A stretch of DNA of 64,000 nt from positions 263,939 through 327,938 of the forward strand of contig NZ_FQYU01000003.1 of assembly GCF_900141855.1 (NCBI RefSeq), in the 5' to 3' direction. Numbering within the stretch: position 1 is the first letter of the stretch; every line of letters starts with the position of its first letter. This document shows positions 52,509-61,064 of the stretch, one piece after another. The notes beneath the pieces were generated by a model, which saw only the letters and a program-made list of their open reading frames with translations, made no database searches and had not been told where the DNA came from. The translations under genes were made by a program, and so were the position numbers. This stretch comes from Pseudozobellia thermophila (lineage in GTDB: Bacteria > Bacteroidota > Bacteroidia > Flavobacteriales > Flavobacteriaceae).

Positions 52509-52733
52509 TCAATATTCGTCCTCGTTCCAGAGGTAGTCTTCTTCCGTTGGATAATCAGGCCAGATTTCTTCGATAGATTCGTAAATCTCCCCGCCTTCCT
52601 CTTCCATGGACTGCAAGTTTTCGACGACCTCTAAAGGCGCACCCGTACGAATGGAATAATCGATCAATTCGTCTTTGGTGGCCGGCCATGGCGCATCACT
52701 TAGGTAAGATGCTAGTTCTAATGTCCAATACAT
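52509..52733 (-). CDS. DUF2795 domain-containing small acidic protein
   Basis: 74 residues. M-Y-W-T-L-E-L-A-S-Y-L-S-D-A-P-W-P-A-T-K (1-20) is the usual DUF2795 start, followed by a helix and the acidic tail E-E-D-Y-L-W-N-E-D-E-Y. Members are widespread in Flavobacteriia and sit between secA and the cobalamin adenosyltransferase gene. No function is established. It has its own near-perfect promoter and terminator and is therefore probably a separate, possibly strongly expressed, unit. Confidence 0.88.
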   Translation of the reverse strand: MYWTLELASYLSDAPWPATKDELIDYSIRTGAPLEVVENLQSMEEEGGEIYESIEEIWPDYPTEEDYLWNEDEY

Positions 52734-52758
52734 TTTTGTAAATCGGTTTTAATTTTTG

Positions 52759-52788
52759 CAAAAATAATTTTTCTGTTTATATAGCCAA
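52759..52788 (-). promoter_or_regulatory. Full Bacteroidetes promoter of the DUF2795 gene
   Basis: On the minus strand TTG (52788-52786), a 19-nt spacer, then TATTTTTG (52766-52759), matching TTG-N19-TAnnTTTG; the ATG follows 25 nt later. This is the best match to the Bacteroidetes primary promoter pattern that I found in the window. Confidence 0.75.
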
Positions 52789-52927
52789 GTAAAATTGGTT
52801 AATTTGTCAGCATTATTTTTGTTTTAATAGTTTGATAACGAAGAAATAATCAAATTATTAGAGAATTGCAAATTATTGCTCCCTTTTTATGGCTCAATAA
52901 CTTCTTGGCGGCACAATCCGACGCTTT

Positions 52928-53491
52928 TTAGGGCATCCATTTAACCTCTTCGGCCCCTAAATCGTCCGACAATTTTCGTGCCAGTACGAACAGATAGTCG
53001 GAAAGTCGATTTAAAAATGTCAAAATCAAGGGGTCAAAAGGTTCTTTTTCGTGAAGCAGGGTACACACTCGTTCGGCCCTTCGGCATACGGTGCGTGCAA
53101 TATGACAGTATGACACCGCGGTGTGGCCTCCGGGAAGAATGAAATGGGTCATAGGCGAAAGACTGTCGTTCATGGCATCGATTTCACCCTCAAGCAATAG
53201 AATGTGCGTATCGGCAAAGTCGGGTATGTCCAATCTTTTCTTGCCCTTTTTTAAAAATGCTTTTTCGGGGTCGGTGGCCAATATGGCCCCTATGACAAAT
53301 AGTTCCCGTTGTATTTGGGTCAAAAACGTTTGGTGGTGTTGGTCGATGTCTTGATCGCGTACCAGGCCCAGCCAAGAGTTCAGTTCGTCTATCGTGCCGT
53401 AGCTTTCGATACGGATATGGTGCTTTTTTACACGGGTGCCCCCGATTAAGGCCGTTGATCCCTTGTCGCCGGTCTTGGTATAGATCTTCAT
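52928..53491 (-). CDS. Cob(I)alamin adenosyltransferase, PduO type
   Basis: 187 residues. The N-terminal nucleotide motif T-K-T-G-D-K-G-S-T-A-L-I-G-G (5-18) and T-I-D-E-L-N-S-W-L-G (about 33-42) are diagnostic, and the C-terminal helix has C-R-R-A-E-R-V (about 134-140). It moves the adenosyl group of ATP to reduced cob(I)alamin, giving coenzyme B12 for enzymes such as methylmalonyl-CoA mutase, which MeaB (33317-34357) chaperones. It is the last gene of a run starting with DUF4105. Confidence 0.95.
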   Translation of the reverse strand: MKIYTKTGDKGSTALIGGTRVKKHHIRIESYGTIDELNSWLGLVRDQDIDQHHQTFLTQIQRELFVIGAILATDPEKAFLKKGKKRLDIPDFADTHILLLEGEIDAMNDSLSPMTHFILPGGHTAVSYCHIARTVCRRAERVCTLLHEKEPFDPLILTFLNRLSDYLFVLARKLSDDLGAEEVKWMP

Positions 53492-53553
53492 GTGTTTTGC
53501 TTATGGCATTGATATTACTTGCTAAGGACCAAATGGAAATCGACTAGGCACGG

Positions 53554-53715
53554 CTAGTTCGAACCGTCTTCCTTTTCCGGTTTTTTCCTTCTTTGGTAGC
53601 CTTCGAGAAATTTTCTGGACTTTCTGTCCTTGGCGCGTCTTCGGTTGGCCATCGAAATAAATAGGTAGATGACTACGACCACGCCCAAAACAATGTAGAT
53701 GGTGTTTTTGCCCAT
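53554..53715 (-). CDS. Small membrane protein, 53 residues
   Basis: An ATG at 53715 opens 53 codons: M-G-K-N-T-I-Y-I-V-L-G-V-V-V-V-I-Y-L-F, a single membrane helix, then a strongly basic tail (N-R-R-R-A-K-D-R-K-S-R-K) ending in E-K-E-D-G-S-N. It lies 62 nt upstream of the adenosyltransferase gene and 29 nt after the methyltransferase-like gene, in the same orientation, so it belongs to that operon. The helix plus basic tail is like many single-span inner-membrane microproteins. Function unknown. Confidence 0.7.
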   Translation of the reverse strand: MGKNTIYIVLGVVVVIYLFISMANRRRAKDRKSRKFLEGYQRRKKPEKEDGSN

Positions 53716-53744
53716 AACTTTCAAATAAGGTTAAAATTAGGGGT

Positions 53745-54245
53745 TTAAATTCGAATCTTAAAATGTTCCTTGGCCTGTTCTTTTCTAAAGAAGACGGCCC
53801 CACAGTAAAACATATCAATGGTTACGGTAACCCTCCCGTTTTTTTTTAAAGCGTTCCAAAGACTGTTTTTTTCCTTGTCTGCATGAATATTGTCGATCAG
53901 GAGCAGGCAATCGTTGCCGATACTGTTTTTCTTGTCGAGAATGGCGTCTATGGTTGTTTTTTTAAAGATATCCATATAAATGATATCCGCCGCTTCATTG
54001 ACCGTTGCTGTACTGGGGAAATGCTTGGCTATAAGTTCTCGTTCCGGCCCCTTTTCGGGCAATTGGATACGCTTGGCATTGAAATAGCGAATACTTTTTA
54101 GGAGTACGTCCATGGTTTTTCGGCCATGGAGTCGGGGCTTGGTATAGAGGCATTGGGTCAAATAGGCAAAGACAAAAGGGGAGTGCACCCCGTGCTGATT
54201 GGTTGAGCCTGCCAGAAATCTTAAATATTGCAGAAGCCTGTACAA
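53745..54245 (-). CDS. Methyltransferase-family protein lacking the SAM core (internally shortened)
   Basis: 166 residues. The N-terminus F-L-A-G-S-T-N-Q-H-G-V-H-S-P-F-V (10-25) and the C-terminus V-T-V-T-I-D then V-F-F-R-K-E-Q-A-K-E-H-F (about 139-163) match a flavobacterial family of class I SAM methyltransferase-like proteins, which I recall as about 240-260 residues. The middle segment here lacks a glycine-rich E-x-G-x-x-x-G SAM loop, and about 80 residues seem absent. L-L-L-I-D-N-I-H-A (about 113-121) fits the metal/substrate strand. Either a non-catalytic derivative or a decaying gene; the frame is clean. It sits 18 nt after the ABC-F gene. Confidence 0.65.
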   Translation of the reverse strand: MYRLLQYLRFLAGSTNQHGVHSPFVFAYLTQCLYTKPRLHGRKTMDVLLKSIRYFNAKRIQLPEKGPERELIAKHFPSTATVNEAADIIYMDIFKKTTIDAILDKKNSIGNDCLLLIDNIHADKEKNSLWNALKKNGRVTVTIDMFYCGAVFFRKEQAKEHFKIRI

Positions 54246-54263
54246 TTGTCTATTGGTTTTGGT

Positions 54264-56138
54264 CTATTCTTCCAAAAGGGCCGATAGTTCGAACCATCTT
54301 TCGGTCTTTGTTTCAATGGTATCTATGGTCTCTTGTAGTTTTATGGATAGGCGGTCTATTTCTTCGCCCGATAAGCTCGTGTCGGCAAATCGTTGTTGTA
54401 TCTCTATCTTTTGTTTTTCGAGTTTTTCGATTTCCTTCTCCAGGTTGCGATATTCCTTTTGTTCCAAATAAGAGAGTTTCGCTTTTTGGCTTTTTGGGGC
54501 TTCGTCTTTCTTTTTGAGTTCTTTTTCGGCCGCTTTCCCTCCGCGCTCCTCAAGGGTCTTACTGTCTTCGTAGGCCCTGAAATCGGAATAGTTGCCCGGA
54601 AAATCCTCAATGACCGCATTGCCCCTAAAGACAAAGAGGTGGTCGACGATTTTGTCCATAAAGTACCGGTCGTGCGAAACGACGATCAAACACCCGGGAA
54701 AGTCCAACAAAAAACTTTCAAGCACGTTGAGGGTAACGATGTCGAGATCGTTCGTAGGTTCATCGAGAATCAGAAAGTTGGGGTTCTGTATCAAGACCGT
54801 ACATAGGTACAGCCGTTTGCGTTCGCCGCCACTTAGTTTGTCGACAAAGTCGTACTGTTTTTTACGGTCGAAGAGAAACCGCTCCAAAAGTTGTTGGGCC
54901 GAAATTTGCCTGCCTTTTTTTAGGGGGATGAAATCCCCGAAGTCCCTGATAACGTCAATGACCTTCTGGCCTTCCTTGATATCGATGCCTCTTTGGGTGT
55001 AATACCCGAACTTGATCGTGTCTCCTACAACGACCTTGCCCCCGTCGGGCTGGTCGTTACCGGATAGGATGTTGAGGAAGGTCGATTTTCCCGTGCCGTT
55101 CTTGCCGATAATGCCGACGCGCTCCCCCTTCTTGAAATTGTAATCGAACTTGTCGAGAATGGGCTTTTCGGGGTAGGATTTTGAAATTTTGTGAAGCTCA
55201 AGGATTTTGCTGCCCATCCGCTCCATGTTTATTTCGAGTTGTACCTCGTGTTCTTTGCGGCGTTGGCTGGCCTTTTCCTTTATGGCGCTAAAATCGTCGA
55301 TACGCGATTTTGACTTGGTGGTTCGCGCCTTGGGCTGCCGGCGCATCCATTCGAGCTCCTTTTTGAACAGCCGTTGCGATTTGTGGTGTTCGACCGCCTG
55401 TTGCTCCAGCCTGGCCTCCTTTTTTTCCAGGTAATACGAATAACTGCCCTTGTAGGGGTAGAGCCGGCCCTCGTCCAATTCCAAGATCTCATTACATACC
55501 CTTTCCAAAAAGTACCGGTCGTGGGTGACCATGAAGAGGGTCATGTTTTCCTTGGTAAAGTAGGCTTCGAGCCACTCGATCATTTCGAGGTCCAAATGGT
55601 TCGTTGGTTCGTCCAGCACCAAGAGGTCGGGCTTGTTGATCAGGGCATTGGCCAGGGCCAATCGTTTCTTTTGTCCGCCCGAGAGCATGCCCACCTTGGC
55701 GTTTAGGTTGTCGAGCTTGAGTTTGAAGAGGATCTGTTTGTACAGCGTTTCAAAGTCCCAGGCATTGAAGCGCTCCATGGCCTCGAAGGCCTTTTGGTAT
55801 GCATCGGTATCGTCGGGGTTTTCCAAGGCCTTTTCGTAGGCGTGTATAACGGAGAGGATTTCGTTGTCGGATGCGAAAATGGTCTCTTCTACGGTAAGGC
55901 CGGGGTTCAGGTCGGGTTCTTGGTCGAGAAAAGACACCCGAATGCCCTTTCGGTAATTGACTTGGCCCGAATCGGGGGCGTCCTTGCCCGACATGATGTT
56001 CAAAATCGAGGTCTTTCCCGTACCGTTCTTGGCGATCAAGGCAATCTTTTGGCCCTTGTTGATGCCAAAGGAAAGGTCTTCGAAAAGCACGCGCTCGCCA
56101 TATGATTTTGATATGTTTTCTACGGTCAGCAAGTTCAT
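54264..56138 (-). CDS. ABC-F family ATPase (Uup-like)
   Basis: 624 residues, two ABC domains, no membrane helices. Walker A motifs A-K-N-G-T-G-K-T-S (about 36-44) and G-K-N-G-T-G-K-S-T-F (about 346-355); signatures L-S-G-G-Q-K-K-R (about 153-160) and L-S-G-G-E-R-K-R (about 440-447); Walker B L-L-V-L-D-E-P-T (first) and L-I-L-D-E-P-T-N-D (second). A C-terminal coiled coil (about 545-620) is typical of Uup. ABC-F proteins act at the ribosome; Uup also binds DNA. It follows DUF4105 with 3 nt between. Confidence 0.92.
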   Translation of the reverse strand: MNLLTVENISKSYGERVLFEDLSFGINKGQKIALIAKNGTGKTSILNIMSGKDAPDSGQVNYRKGIRVSFLDQEPDLNPGLTVEETIFASDNEILSVIHAYEKALENPDDTDAYQKAFEAMERFNAWDFETLYKQILFKLKLDNLNAKVGMLSGGQKKRLALANALINKPDLLVLDEPTNHLDLEMIEWLEAYFTKENMTLFMVTHDRYFLERVCNEILELDEGRLYPYKGSYSYYLEKKEARLEQQAVEHHKSQRLFKKELEWMRRQPKARTTKSKSRIDDFSAIKEKASQRRKEHEVQLEINMERMGSKILELHKISKSYPEKPILDKFDYNFKKGERVGIIGKNGTGKSTFLNILSGNDQPDGGKVVVGDTIKFGYYTQRGIDIKEGQKVIDVIRDFGDFIPLKKGRQISAQQLLERFLFDRKKQYDFVDKLSGGERKRLYLCTVLIQNPNFLILDEPTNDLDIVTLNVLESFLLDFPGCLIVVSHDRYFMDKIVDHLFVFRGNAVIEDFPGNYSDFRAYEDSKTLEERGGKAAEKELKKKDEAPKSQKAKLSYLEQKEYRNLEKEIEKLEKQKIEIQQRFADTSLSGEEIDRLSIKLQETIDTIETKTERWFELSALLEE

Positions 56139-56141
56139 GGG

Positions 56142-57326
56142 TTAGGCTATTTTTGGTTTTTGGTACGACCAGAATAAAAAGAAGTAGCGTGCGACCAAGG
56201 TCAGCCAAACTACGGGAATCAAAGGTGAAAATATTTGAACCCTGATCATCCACATAAGGGCACATACCGTTATCAAGGCTATGGAGAACAGGGCGTAACG
56301 GGCGACCCAGTTCGGCCCGCGCTTTCGTGCCACGATAAAGGCCACGAAAAAATGTAGGGGAAAGGCCCAGATCAGGTTAAGGTTTCCGGCTGTTTCGGTA
56401 TGGTCGGTCAAAAGCCATAAAAACAGGATCATCAAGCCTATCGACCCGGGAACAAGAAACAGGATAAAATCCAACCACCGCCTTCTCGTATTGTTCTTAA
56501 AATCGATATAGGTCAGCGCCAGAACGGCCAAAAACACCAAGGCCAGCCAAAAGGCGGGTGTTGATACAAAGCGGTCCGATGGCCTTGTGGGCCTGGGCTC
56601 AAAAAGGCTATCGGGCAGGGAGGCAAGGGGCTGGTCGCCCAAGGTAGCCAAATCGAGTTGCCGCATGGTGTATATGGGTAAAAACATGTGCTCCTTCGGG
56701 GTGGCCGGGTCGTCTATGACCGATCCCAGGGCGAGGTCGATCCCGAAACCGAGCCAACTGTTGATGGCGACGTTCTGCCTGATTAGTTCGCGATGGGTGT
56801 AGTACTCGTCCAAATAGTCTTCTGAAAAATGCAGGTTTTCGCCATAAGTGTCCTTTAGTACGTCCCAGATCTTGGTGGCGCAGTTGTTGTAGAAGAAGTC
56901 GTATTTGTAGTCGCGGTTCTCGGGCAGGTAATTGTTTTCGAGGTAATCGAAAAGTTGCTGTTTTTGGTGCAGGTTCAAATTTAACACCTGCTCCTTGACC
57001 CAACGGTTTTCCTCTTCGTAGTTTAAGAGAAAATACCGAAAACCCTGTCTGGCCAAGGTATAATCAAGTTTTCCCCTGGCAAATTTCAATGTAAAGTTAG
57101 GCGTGGTAAAATCGAAGGTGCCGTAATTGTAGACCACGTCTATGCCCTGGGTACGGTCGTCGACCCGAAAGGCGCTATGTCCGAAGGTGGAATAGATTTG
57201 GTCTCCGGGGCCGCAGGTGATAACGCTTATTTTCGATTGCGGGGTCAGCTTTACCTTTTGCGAAAAAGCCAGAAGGCAATTCGCCGCAAATAGAATAAAT
57301 AGTACCTTTTTCAATAGCCTTGTCAA
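56142..57326 (-). CDS. DUF4105 membrane protein
   Basis: 394 residues with a signal sequence (1-22, L-A-F-S-Q). The N-terminal part has the DUF4105 hallmarks C-G-P-G-D-Q-I-Y-S-T-F-G-H-S-A-F-R (about 38-54) and Y-N-N-C-A-T (about 146-151), giving Cys and His residues that recall NlpC/P60- or LRAT-like papain folds. The C-terminal third has about five membrane helices. DUF4105 proteins are common in Bacteroidetes; some similar proteins are suspected envelope acyltransferases or peptidases, but none is proven here. First gene of the run down to the adenosyltransferase. Confidence 0.88.
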   Translation of the reverse strand: MTRLLKKVLFILFAANCLLAFSQKVKLTPQSKISVITCGPGDQIYSTFGHSAFRVDDRTQGIDVVYNYGTFDFTTPNFTLKFARGKLDYTLARQGFRYFLLNYEEENRWVKEQVLNLNLHQKQQLFDYLENNYLPENRDYKYDFFYNNCATKIWDVLKDTYGENLHFSEDYLDEYYTHRELIRQNVAINSWLGFGIDLALGSVIDDPATPKEHMFLPIYTMRQLDLATLGDQPLASLPDSLFEPRPTRPSDRFVSTPAFWLALVFLAVLALTYIDFKNNTRRRWLDFILFLVPGSIGLMILFLWLLTDHTETAGNLNLIWAFPLHFFVAFIVARKRGPNWVARYALFSIALITVCALMWMIRVQIFSPLIPVVWLTLVARYFFLFWSYQKPKIA

Positions 57327-57423
57327 TTGTTACGAGAATTAGCTGCACAAATATCCGAATAAATTATGGTCTGGCATGATTGAAGCCAAATTGTATTATT
57401 TTTACTGAAATCTATATGGTCCC

Positions 57424-58182
57424 ATGAGGAAATTCATACCCAATCTGATTACCTTGTTAAATGTTTTTTGTGGATGTATAGCCACGGTATTTGCCGTGTC
57501 CAACCAGCTCGAACTTGCCGCAGTGTTTGTTTTCCTAGGTATTTTTTTCGATTTTTTTGATGGCTTGGCCGCCCGTTTGCTCGGGGTGCAGAGCGAGTTG
57601 GGCGTGCAATTGGATTCCTTGGCCGACATGATTACCAGCGGCCTGGTGCCCGGTATCGTCATGTTCCAGTTGCTGGGAATGTCGATGACCGGAGGTTGGA
57701 ACGCAGACAGTCTTACGCAGTCGATTCCATCGGCATGGGGCTTTTCGGGAAGTTTTGGCGCCTTGCCGTTTTTTGGGTTCTTGATCACTTTGGCCTCGGC
57801 CTATAGGTTGGCGAAGTTCAATATCGACGAAAACCAGGTTTCGTCCTTTATCGGTTTGCCTACCCCGGCCAATACCTTGTTGATCCTATCCTTGCCCTTG
57901 ATCTTATTCAATCAGAACAACGACGTGTTGAACGCCATCATTCTCAATCAATGGTTTTTGATCGGACTGACCCTATTGAGCGCCTATCTGCTGAACGCCA
58001 AGATAGCGCTGTTCGCTTTGAAATTCAAGAATTGGGGGTTTAAGGACAATGCGGTGCGCTATGTGTTCATTATTGTAAGCCTTGTGCTCTTGACTACCTT
58101 GGGCTATCTGGCCGTGCCCTTTATCATCGCCTTTTATGTCTTGCTTTCGTTGGGGGTGAACCTCACTGCCAAGCAGGGTTGA
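57424..58182 (+). CDS. pssA: CDP-alcohol phosphatidyltransferase, probable phosphatidylserine synthase
   Basis: 252 residues with about seven membrane helices. The CDP-OH-P motif D-x2-D-G-x2-A-R-x8-G-x3-D-x3-D is present as F-F-D-G-L-A-A-R (about 42-49) continuing to Q-L-D-S-L-A-D (about 61-67). The N-terminus I-P-N-L-I-T-L-L-N and the length fit PssA, which makes phosphatidylserine from CDP-diacylglycerol, the route to phosphatidylethanolamine. The serine specificity is inferred from the family branch. The 3' end abuts the convergent lptB stop. Confidence 0.9.
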   Translation: MRKFIPNLITLLNVFCGCIATVFAVSNQLELAAVFVFLGIFFDFFDGLAARLLGVQSELGVQLDSLADMITSGLVPGIVMFQLLGMSMTGGWNADSLTQSIPSAWGFSGSFGALPFFGFLITLASAYRLAKFNIDENQVSSFIGLPTPANTLLILSLPLILFNQNNDVLNAIILNQWFLIGLTLLSAYLLNAKIALFALKFKNWGFKDNAVRYVFIIVSLVLLTTLGYLAVPFIIAFYVLLSLGVNLTAKQG

Positions 58183-58923
58183 TCAAAAATCGAGCTTCTT
58201 CTTGCGCAGTTCGAAGTTCTGGCCCAAATACACCTTTCTGACCATTTCATCGGCCGCAAGGTCTTCGGGTATGCCCGATTTTAGGATGCCTCCCTCGAAC
58301 ATCAGGTACGAACGCTCGGTTATGGCCAGGGTCTCCTGTACGTTGTGGTCGGTGATCAAAATACCGATGTTCTTGTTCTTTAATTGGGCCACGATGCGCT
58401 GGATGTCTTCTACCGCTACGGGGTCGACTCCGGCAAAGGGTTCGTCCAACAAAATGAACTTGGGGTCGGTGGCCAGGGCACGGGCTATCTCGGTACGACG
58501 GCGCTCGCCTCCCGAAAGCAGGTCTCCCCGGTTCTTTCGTATGTGGCCAAGGCCAAACTCTTCGATAAGCGACTCCATCTTCATCAATTGCTCCTTTTTG
58601 CTGAGCTTGGTGAGCTGGAGTACGCTCAAGATGTTTTTTTCGATACTGAGCTTTCTAAATACCGAGGCTTCCTGGGCCAAATACCCGATACCGTTTTGCG
58701 CCCTTTTGTACATAGGGTAATTGGTGATATCGGTGTCGTCGAGGTAGATTTTGCCGCCATTTGGCTTTACCAGGCCCACGATCATGTAGAAGGAGGTTGT
58801 CTTCCCCGCGCCGTTCGGGCCCAAGAGACCGATGATCTCTCCTTGGTTGACCTCGAGCGATATGCCCTTGACCACTTTGCGGCCGCGGTACGATTTCATT
58901 ATGTTTTCAGCGCGTAACTTCAT
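58183..58923 (-). CDS. lptB: LPS export ABC transporter ATPase
   Basis: 246 residues. Walker [10 protein letters not shown] (about 35-43), the LptB-type [11 protein letters not shown] (about 82-92), signature L-L-S-G-G-E-R-R-R (about 135-143) and Walker [11 protein letters not shown] (about 156-165). It powers the LptBFG complex that extracts LPS from the inner membrane. The genes for LptF/G are not in the window. Order kdsD-tatC-lptB on the minus strand is the standard one in Flavobacteriia; 76 nt separate it from tatC. Confidence 0.95.
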   Translation of the reverse strand: MKLRAENIMKSYRGRKVVKGISLEVNQGEIIGLLGPNGAGKTTSFYMIVGLVKPNGGKIYLDDTDITNYPMYKRAQNGIGYLAQEASVFRKLSIEKNILSVLQLTKLSKKEQLMKMESLIEEFGLGHIRKNRGDLLSGGERRRTEIARALATDPKFILLDEPFAGVDPVAVEDIQRIVAQLKNKNIGILITDHNVQETLAITERSYLMFEGGILKSGIPEDLAADEMVRKVYLGQNFELRKKKLDF

Positions 58924-58999
58924 AGGTTCGGCTCCTTTTGTTGAGCGGACGATTGTATTTTATGATATACCAAAGAAACGGGAAACTTTTGGTATCACC

Positions 59000-59860
59000 T
59001 TAGGTTTGCGTTTTCTTTAACCCTTTTTCCTTTGCTTTTTTCTCTTTTTTGGCTTCCTTTTTAAGTACATATCCCGATATCGAAATACTTATTTGGTACA
59101 GGACAAGCACGGGTACGGCCACGATGATCTGGCTGGCCACGTCGGGAGGCGTAATAACCGCGGAAAGTATCAGAACCACCACCAAGGCTATCTTTCGGTA
59201 CTTCTTCATGATTTCGGGCGTAACCAACCCCACCTTGGTCAGAAAGAATATGATTATGGGCAGCTCAAAAAGAATACCACAGGCGATGACCGCCGATCTT
59301 ACCGTGCCAATGTACGAGTCGATGTCGAATTCGTTCAAGATATCCGGACTCACCTGGTAGGTGCCCAAGAAATTGATCGAAAGGGGGGCCACTACATAAT
59401 AGCCGAACAATACCCCCGTAAAAAAAAGAAAGGACGCGATCAAGATGAAACCGCGCGAATGCTTGCGCTCCTTTTCATAGAGTCCGGGACTGATAAATTT
59501 CCACAGCTCGTAAAGAATATAGGGAAAGCCTACGATAAAGCCCGCCCAAATGGAGGTCCAGATGTGCATCGAAAACTGGGCCGACATCTGCCTACTCTGA
59601 ATGGTAAAGGGCAGTTTGTCGGCACAAAAAGCCGAATCGAAACCGAGGTAGGTGGCAATATCGCAAAATAGGCGATAGGTGGGGAAACTCATCTTCGAAG
59701 GCCCGAATATGACCGTGTCAAAGACAAACCCCTTCATCAAAAAGGCCACGCTGCCGATTATTACCACGGCAAAGGTTGATCGTATGAGGTGCCACCTGAG
59801 TTCCTCGAGGTGGTCAAGAAACGACATTTCGTCGGGAGATTTCTTATTTTTCTTCGCCAT
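59000..59860 (-). CDS. tatC: Sec-independent protein translocase TatC
   Basis: 286 residues with six membrane helices. The N-terminal M-S-F-L-D-H-L-E-E-L-R-W-H-L (12-25) is the TatC signature that binds the twin-arginine signal; P-F-T-I-Q-S-R (about 85-91) and F-L-F-F-T-G-V-L-F-G-Y (about 150-160) are also typical. C-terminus basic (K-K-E-A-K-K-E-K-K). It exports folded proteins; the dehydratase, epimerase and oxidoreductase with R-R signals in this window are probable clients. Its start codon overlaps the kdsD stop by one base (TAATG). Confidence 0.96.
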   Translation of the reverse strand: MAKKNKKSPDEMSFLDHLEELRWHLIRSTFAVVIIGSVAFLMKGFVFDTVIFGPSKMSFPTYRLFCDIATYLGFDSAFCADKLPFTIQSRQMSAQFSMHIWTSIWAGFIVGFPYILYELWKFISPGLYEKERKHSRGFILIASFLFFTGVLFGYYVVAPLSINFLGTYQVSPDILNEFDIDSYIGTVRSAVIACGILFELPIIIFFLTKVGLVTPEIMKKYRKIALVVVLILSAVITPPDVASQIIVAVPVLVLYQISISISGYVLKKEAKKEKKAKEKGLKKTQT

Positions 59861-60825
59861 TATAGTATGCCTTCGTTTATCAAATTGTGCAAATGTACAA
59901 CACCGACGTATTTATTTCCATCAACTCCCAACAATTGTGAAATCCCGTTGTTCTGCATCAGTTCCAGGGCTTCTATGGCCAGAACATCCACGGCAATGGT
60001 TTTGGGGTTCGACGTCATGATGTCGCGGGCGATGAGTCCGCTGATGTTGTCGTATTTGTTAAGCATCCTTCTGATGTCGCCATCCGTAATAATGCCTACC
60101 AACCGGCCCTTATCGGTTACGGCGGTTACACCCAGCATTTTTTGTGAAATTTCAACGATGGCCTCTTTGACCCCGGTATTTACATCTACCACAGGTTTTA
60201 GGTTGTTCCGAACAATATCGGAGACGGTTAGGTACAGGCGTTTGCCCAAGGCCCCACCGGGGTGGTATTTTGCAAAATCCTTGCTGGTGAACCCTTTGAT
60301 CTCGAGGAGCGAAATGGCCAGGGCGTCGCCGATGACCATTTGGGCCGTGGTACTCGTGGTAGGGGCCAGGTTGTTGGGGCAGGCCTCTTTGGCAACGAAG
60401 GTGTTGAGCACGAAGTCGGCCTCTGAGGCAAGAAAGGATTCGAGGTTGCCCGTCATGGCTATTAATTTGTTGTCGCCCCTTTTTATGAGGGGCACCAACA
60501 TTTTGATCTCGGGCGTGTTCCCACTGTTGGAGATACATATGACCACGTCGTTTTCTTGGACGGTCCCCAAATCGCCGTGAATGGCGTCGGCGGCATGCAT
60601 GAATATGGCCGGGGTACCTGTAGAGTTCAGCGTGGCCACGATCTTGGAGGCAATGATGGCACTCTTTCCCACGCCGCTTACGATTACCCTGCCCTTTGTG
60701 GAGGCAATACAGTTAACGGCCTGTGAAAATTCGTCGGTAAGCAAATCTGCGAGATTTGATATTGCGGCACTTTCCGTCTCTATCGTTTTTTTAGCAATGG
60801 CAAGAATAACTTTTGTATCGCTCAA
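59860..60825 (-). CDS. kdsD: D-arabinose-5-phosphate isomerase (KpsF/GutQ type)
   Basis: 321 residues. SIS domain: V-S-G-V-G-K-S-A-I-I (about 49-58), H-A-A-D-A-I-H-G-D-L-G (about 76-86), S-N-S-G-N-T-P-E (about 97-104); then two CBS domains (about 200-320) with T-D-G-D-I-R-R (about 246-252). It converts ribulose-5-phosphate to arabinose-5-phosphate, the entry to Kdo for LPS. Next genes are tatC and lptB, so the operon supplies LPS synthesis, LPS export and protein export. It is divergent from recQ; no Kdo-8-phosphate synthase gene is in the window. Confidence 0.94.
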   Translation of the reverse strand: MSDTKVILAIAKKTIETESAAISNLADLLTDEFSQAVNCIASTKGRVIVSGVGKSAIIASKIVATLNSTGTPAIFMHAADAIHGDLGTVQENDVVICISNSGNTPEIKMLVPLIKRGDNKLIAMTGNLESFLASEADFVLNTFVAKEACPNNLAPTTSTTAQMVIGDALAISLLEIKGFTSKDFAKYHPGGALGKRLYLTVSDIVRNNLKPVVDVNTGVKEAIVEISQKMLGVTAVTDKGRLVGIITDGDIRRMLNKYDNISGLIARDIMTSNPKTIAVDVLAIEALELMQNNGISQLLGVDGNKYVGVVHLHNLINEGIL

Positions 60826-60851
60826 ATTGTTCTGAATATTAGTAAGGTTAT

Positions 60852-60859
60852 TAACTTTG
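60852..60859 (+). promoter_or_regulatory. Possible -7 box of recQ
   Basis: TAACTTTG with a TTG 22 nt upstream. It would give a long recQ leader (about 200 nt). The same gap contains ATCGATAACACT (60974-60985), shared with the palindrome at 22051. Confidence 0.35.
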
Positions 60860-61064
60860 TGCGCAAAAAGTGCAAAAAGGGATACTTTTCCTAAAACTAT
60901 CCCAAAACAAGGGAGTTTAGAAAAGATTGTTTTATATTTAAGATTACAAAATTACAAAACTTAATAAAGGGTGATCGATAACACTTTAAAATTTATTTTT
61001 TATTAGAATTAGTTCCCCATACCAAGAAAAATGAATTCTCTTAAATTGTTTTTCAACTTTCAAC

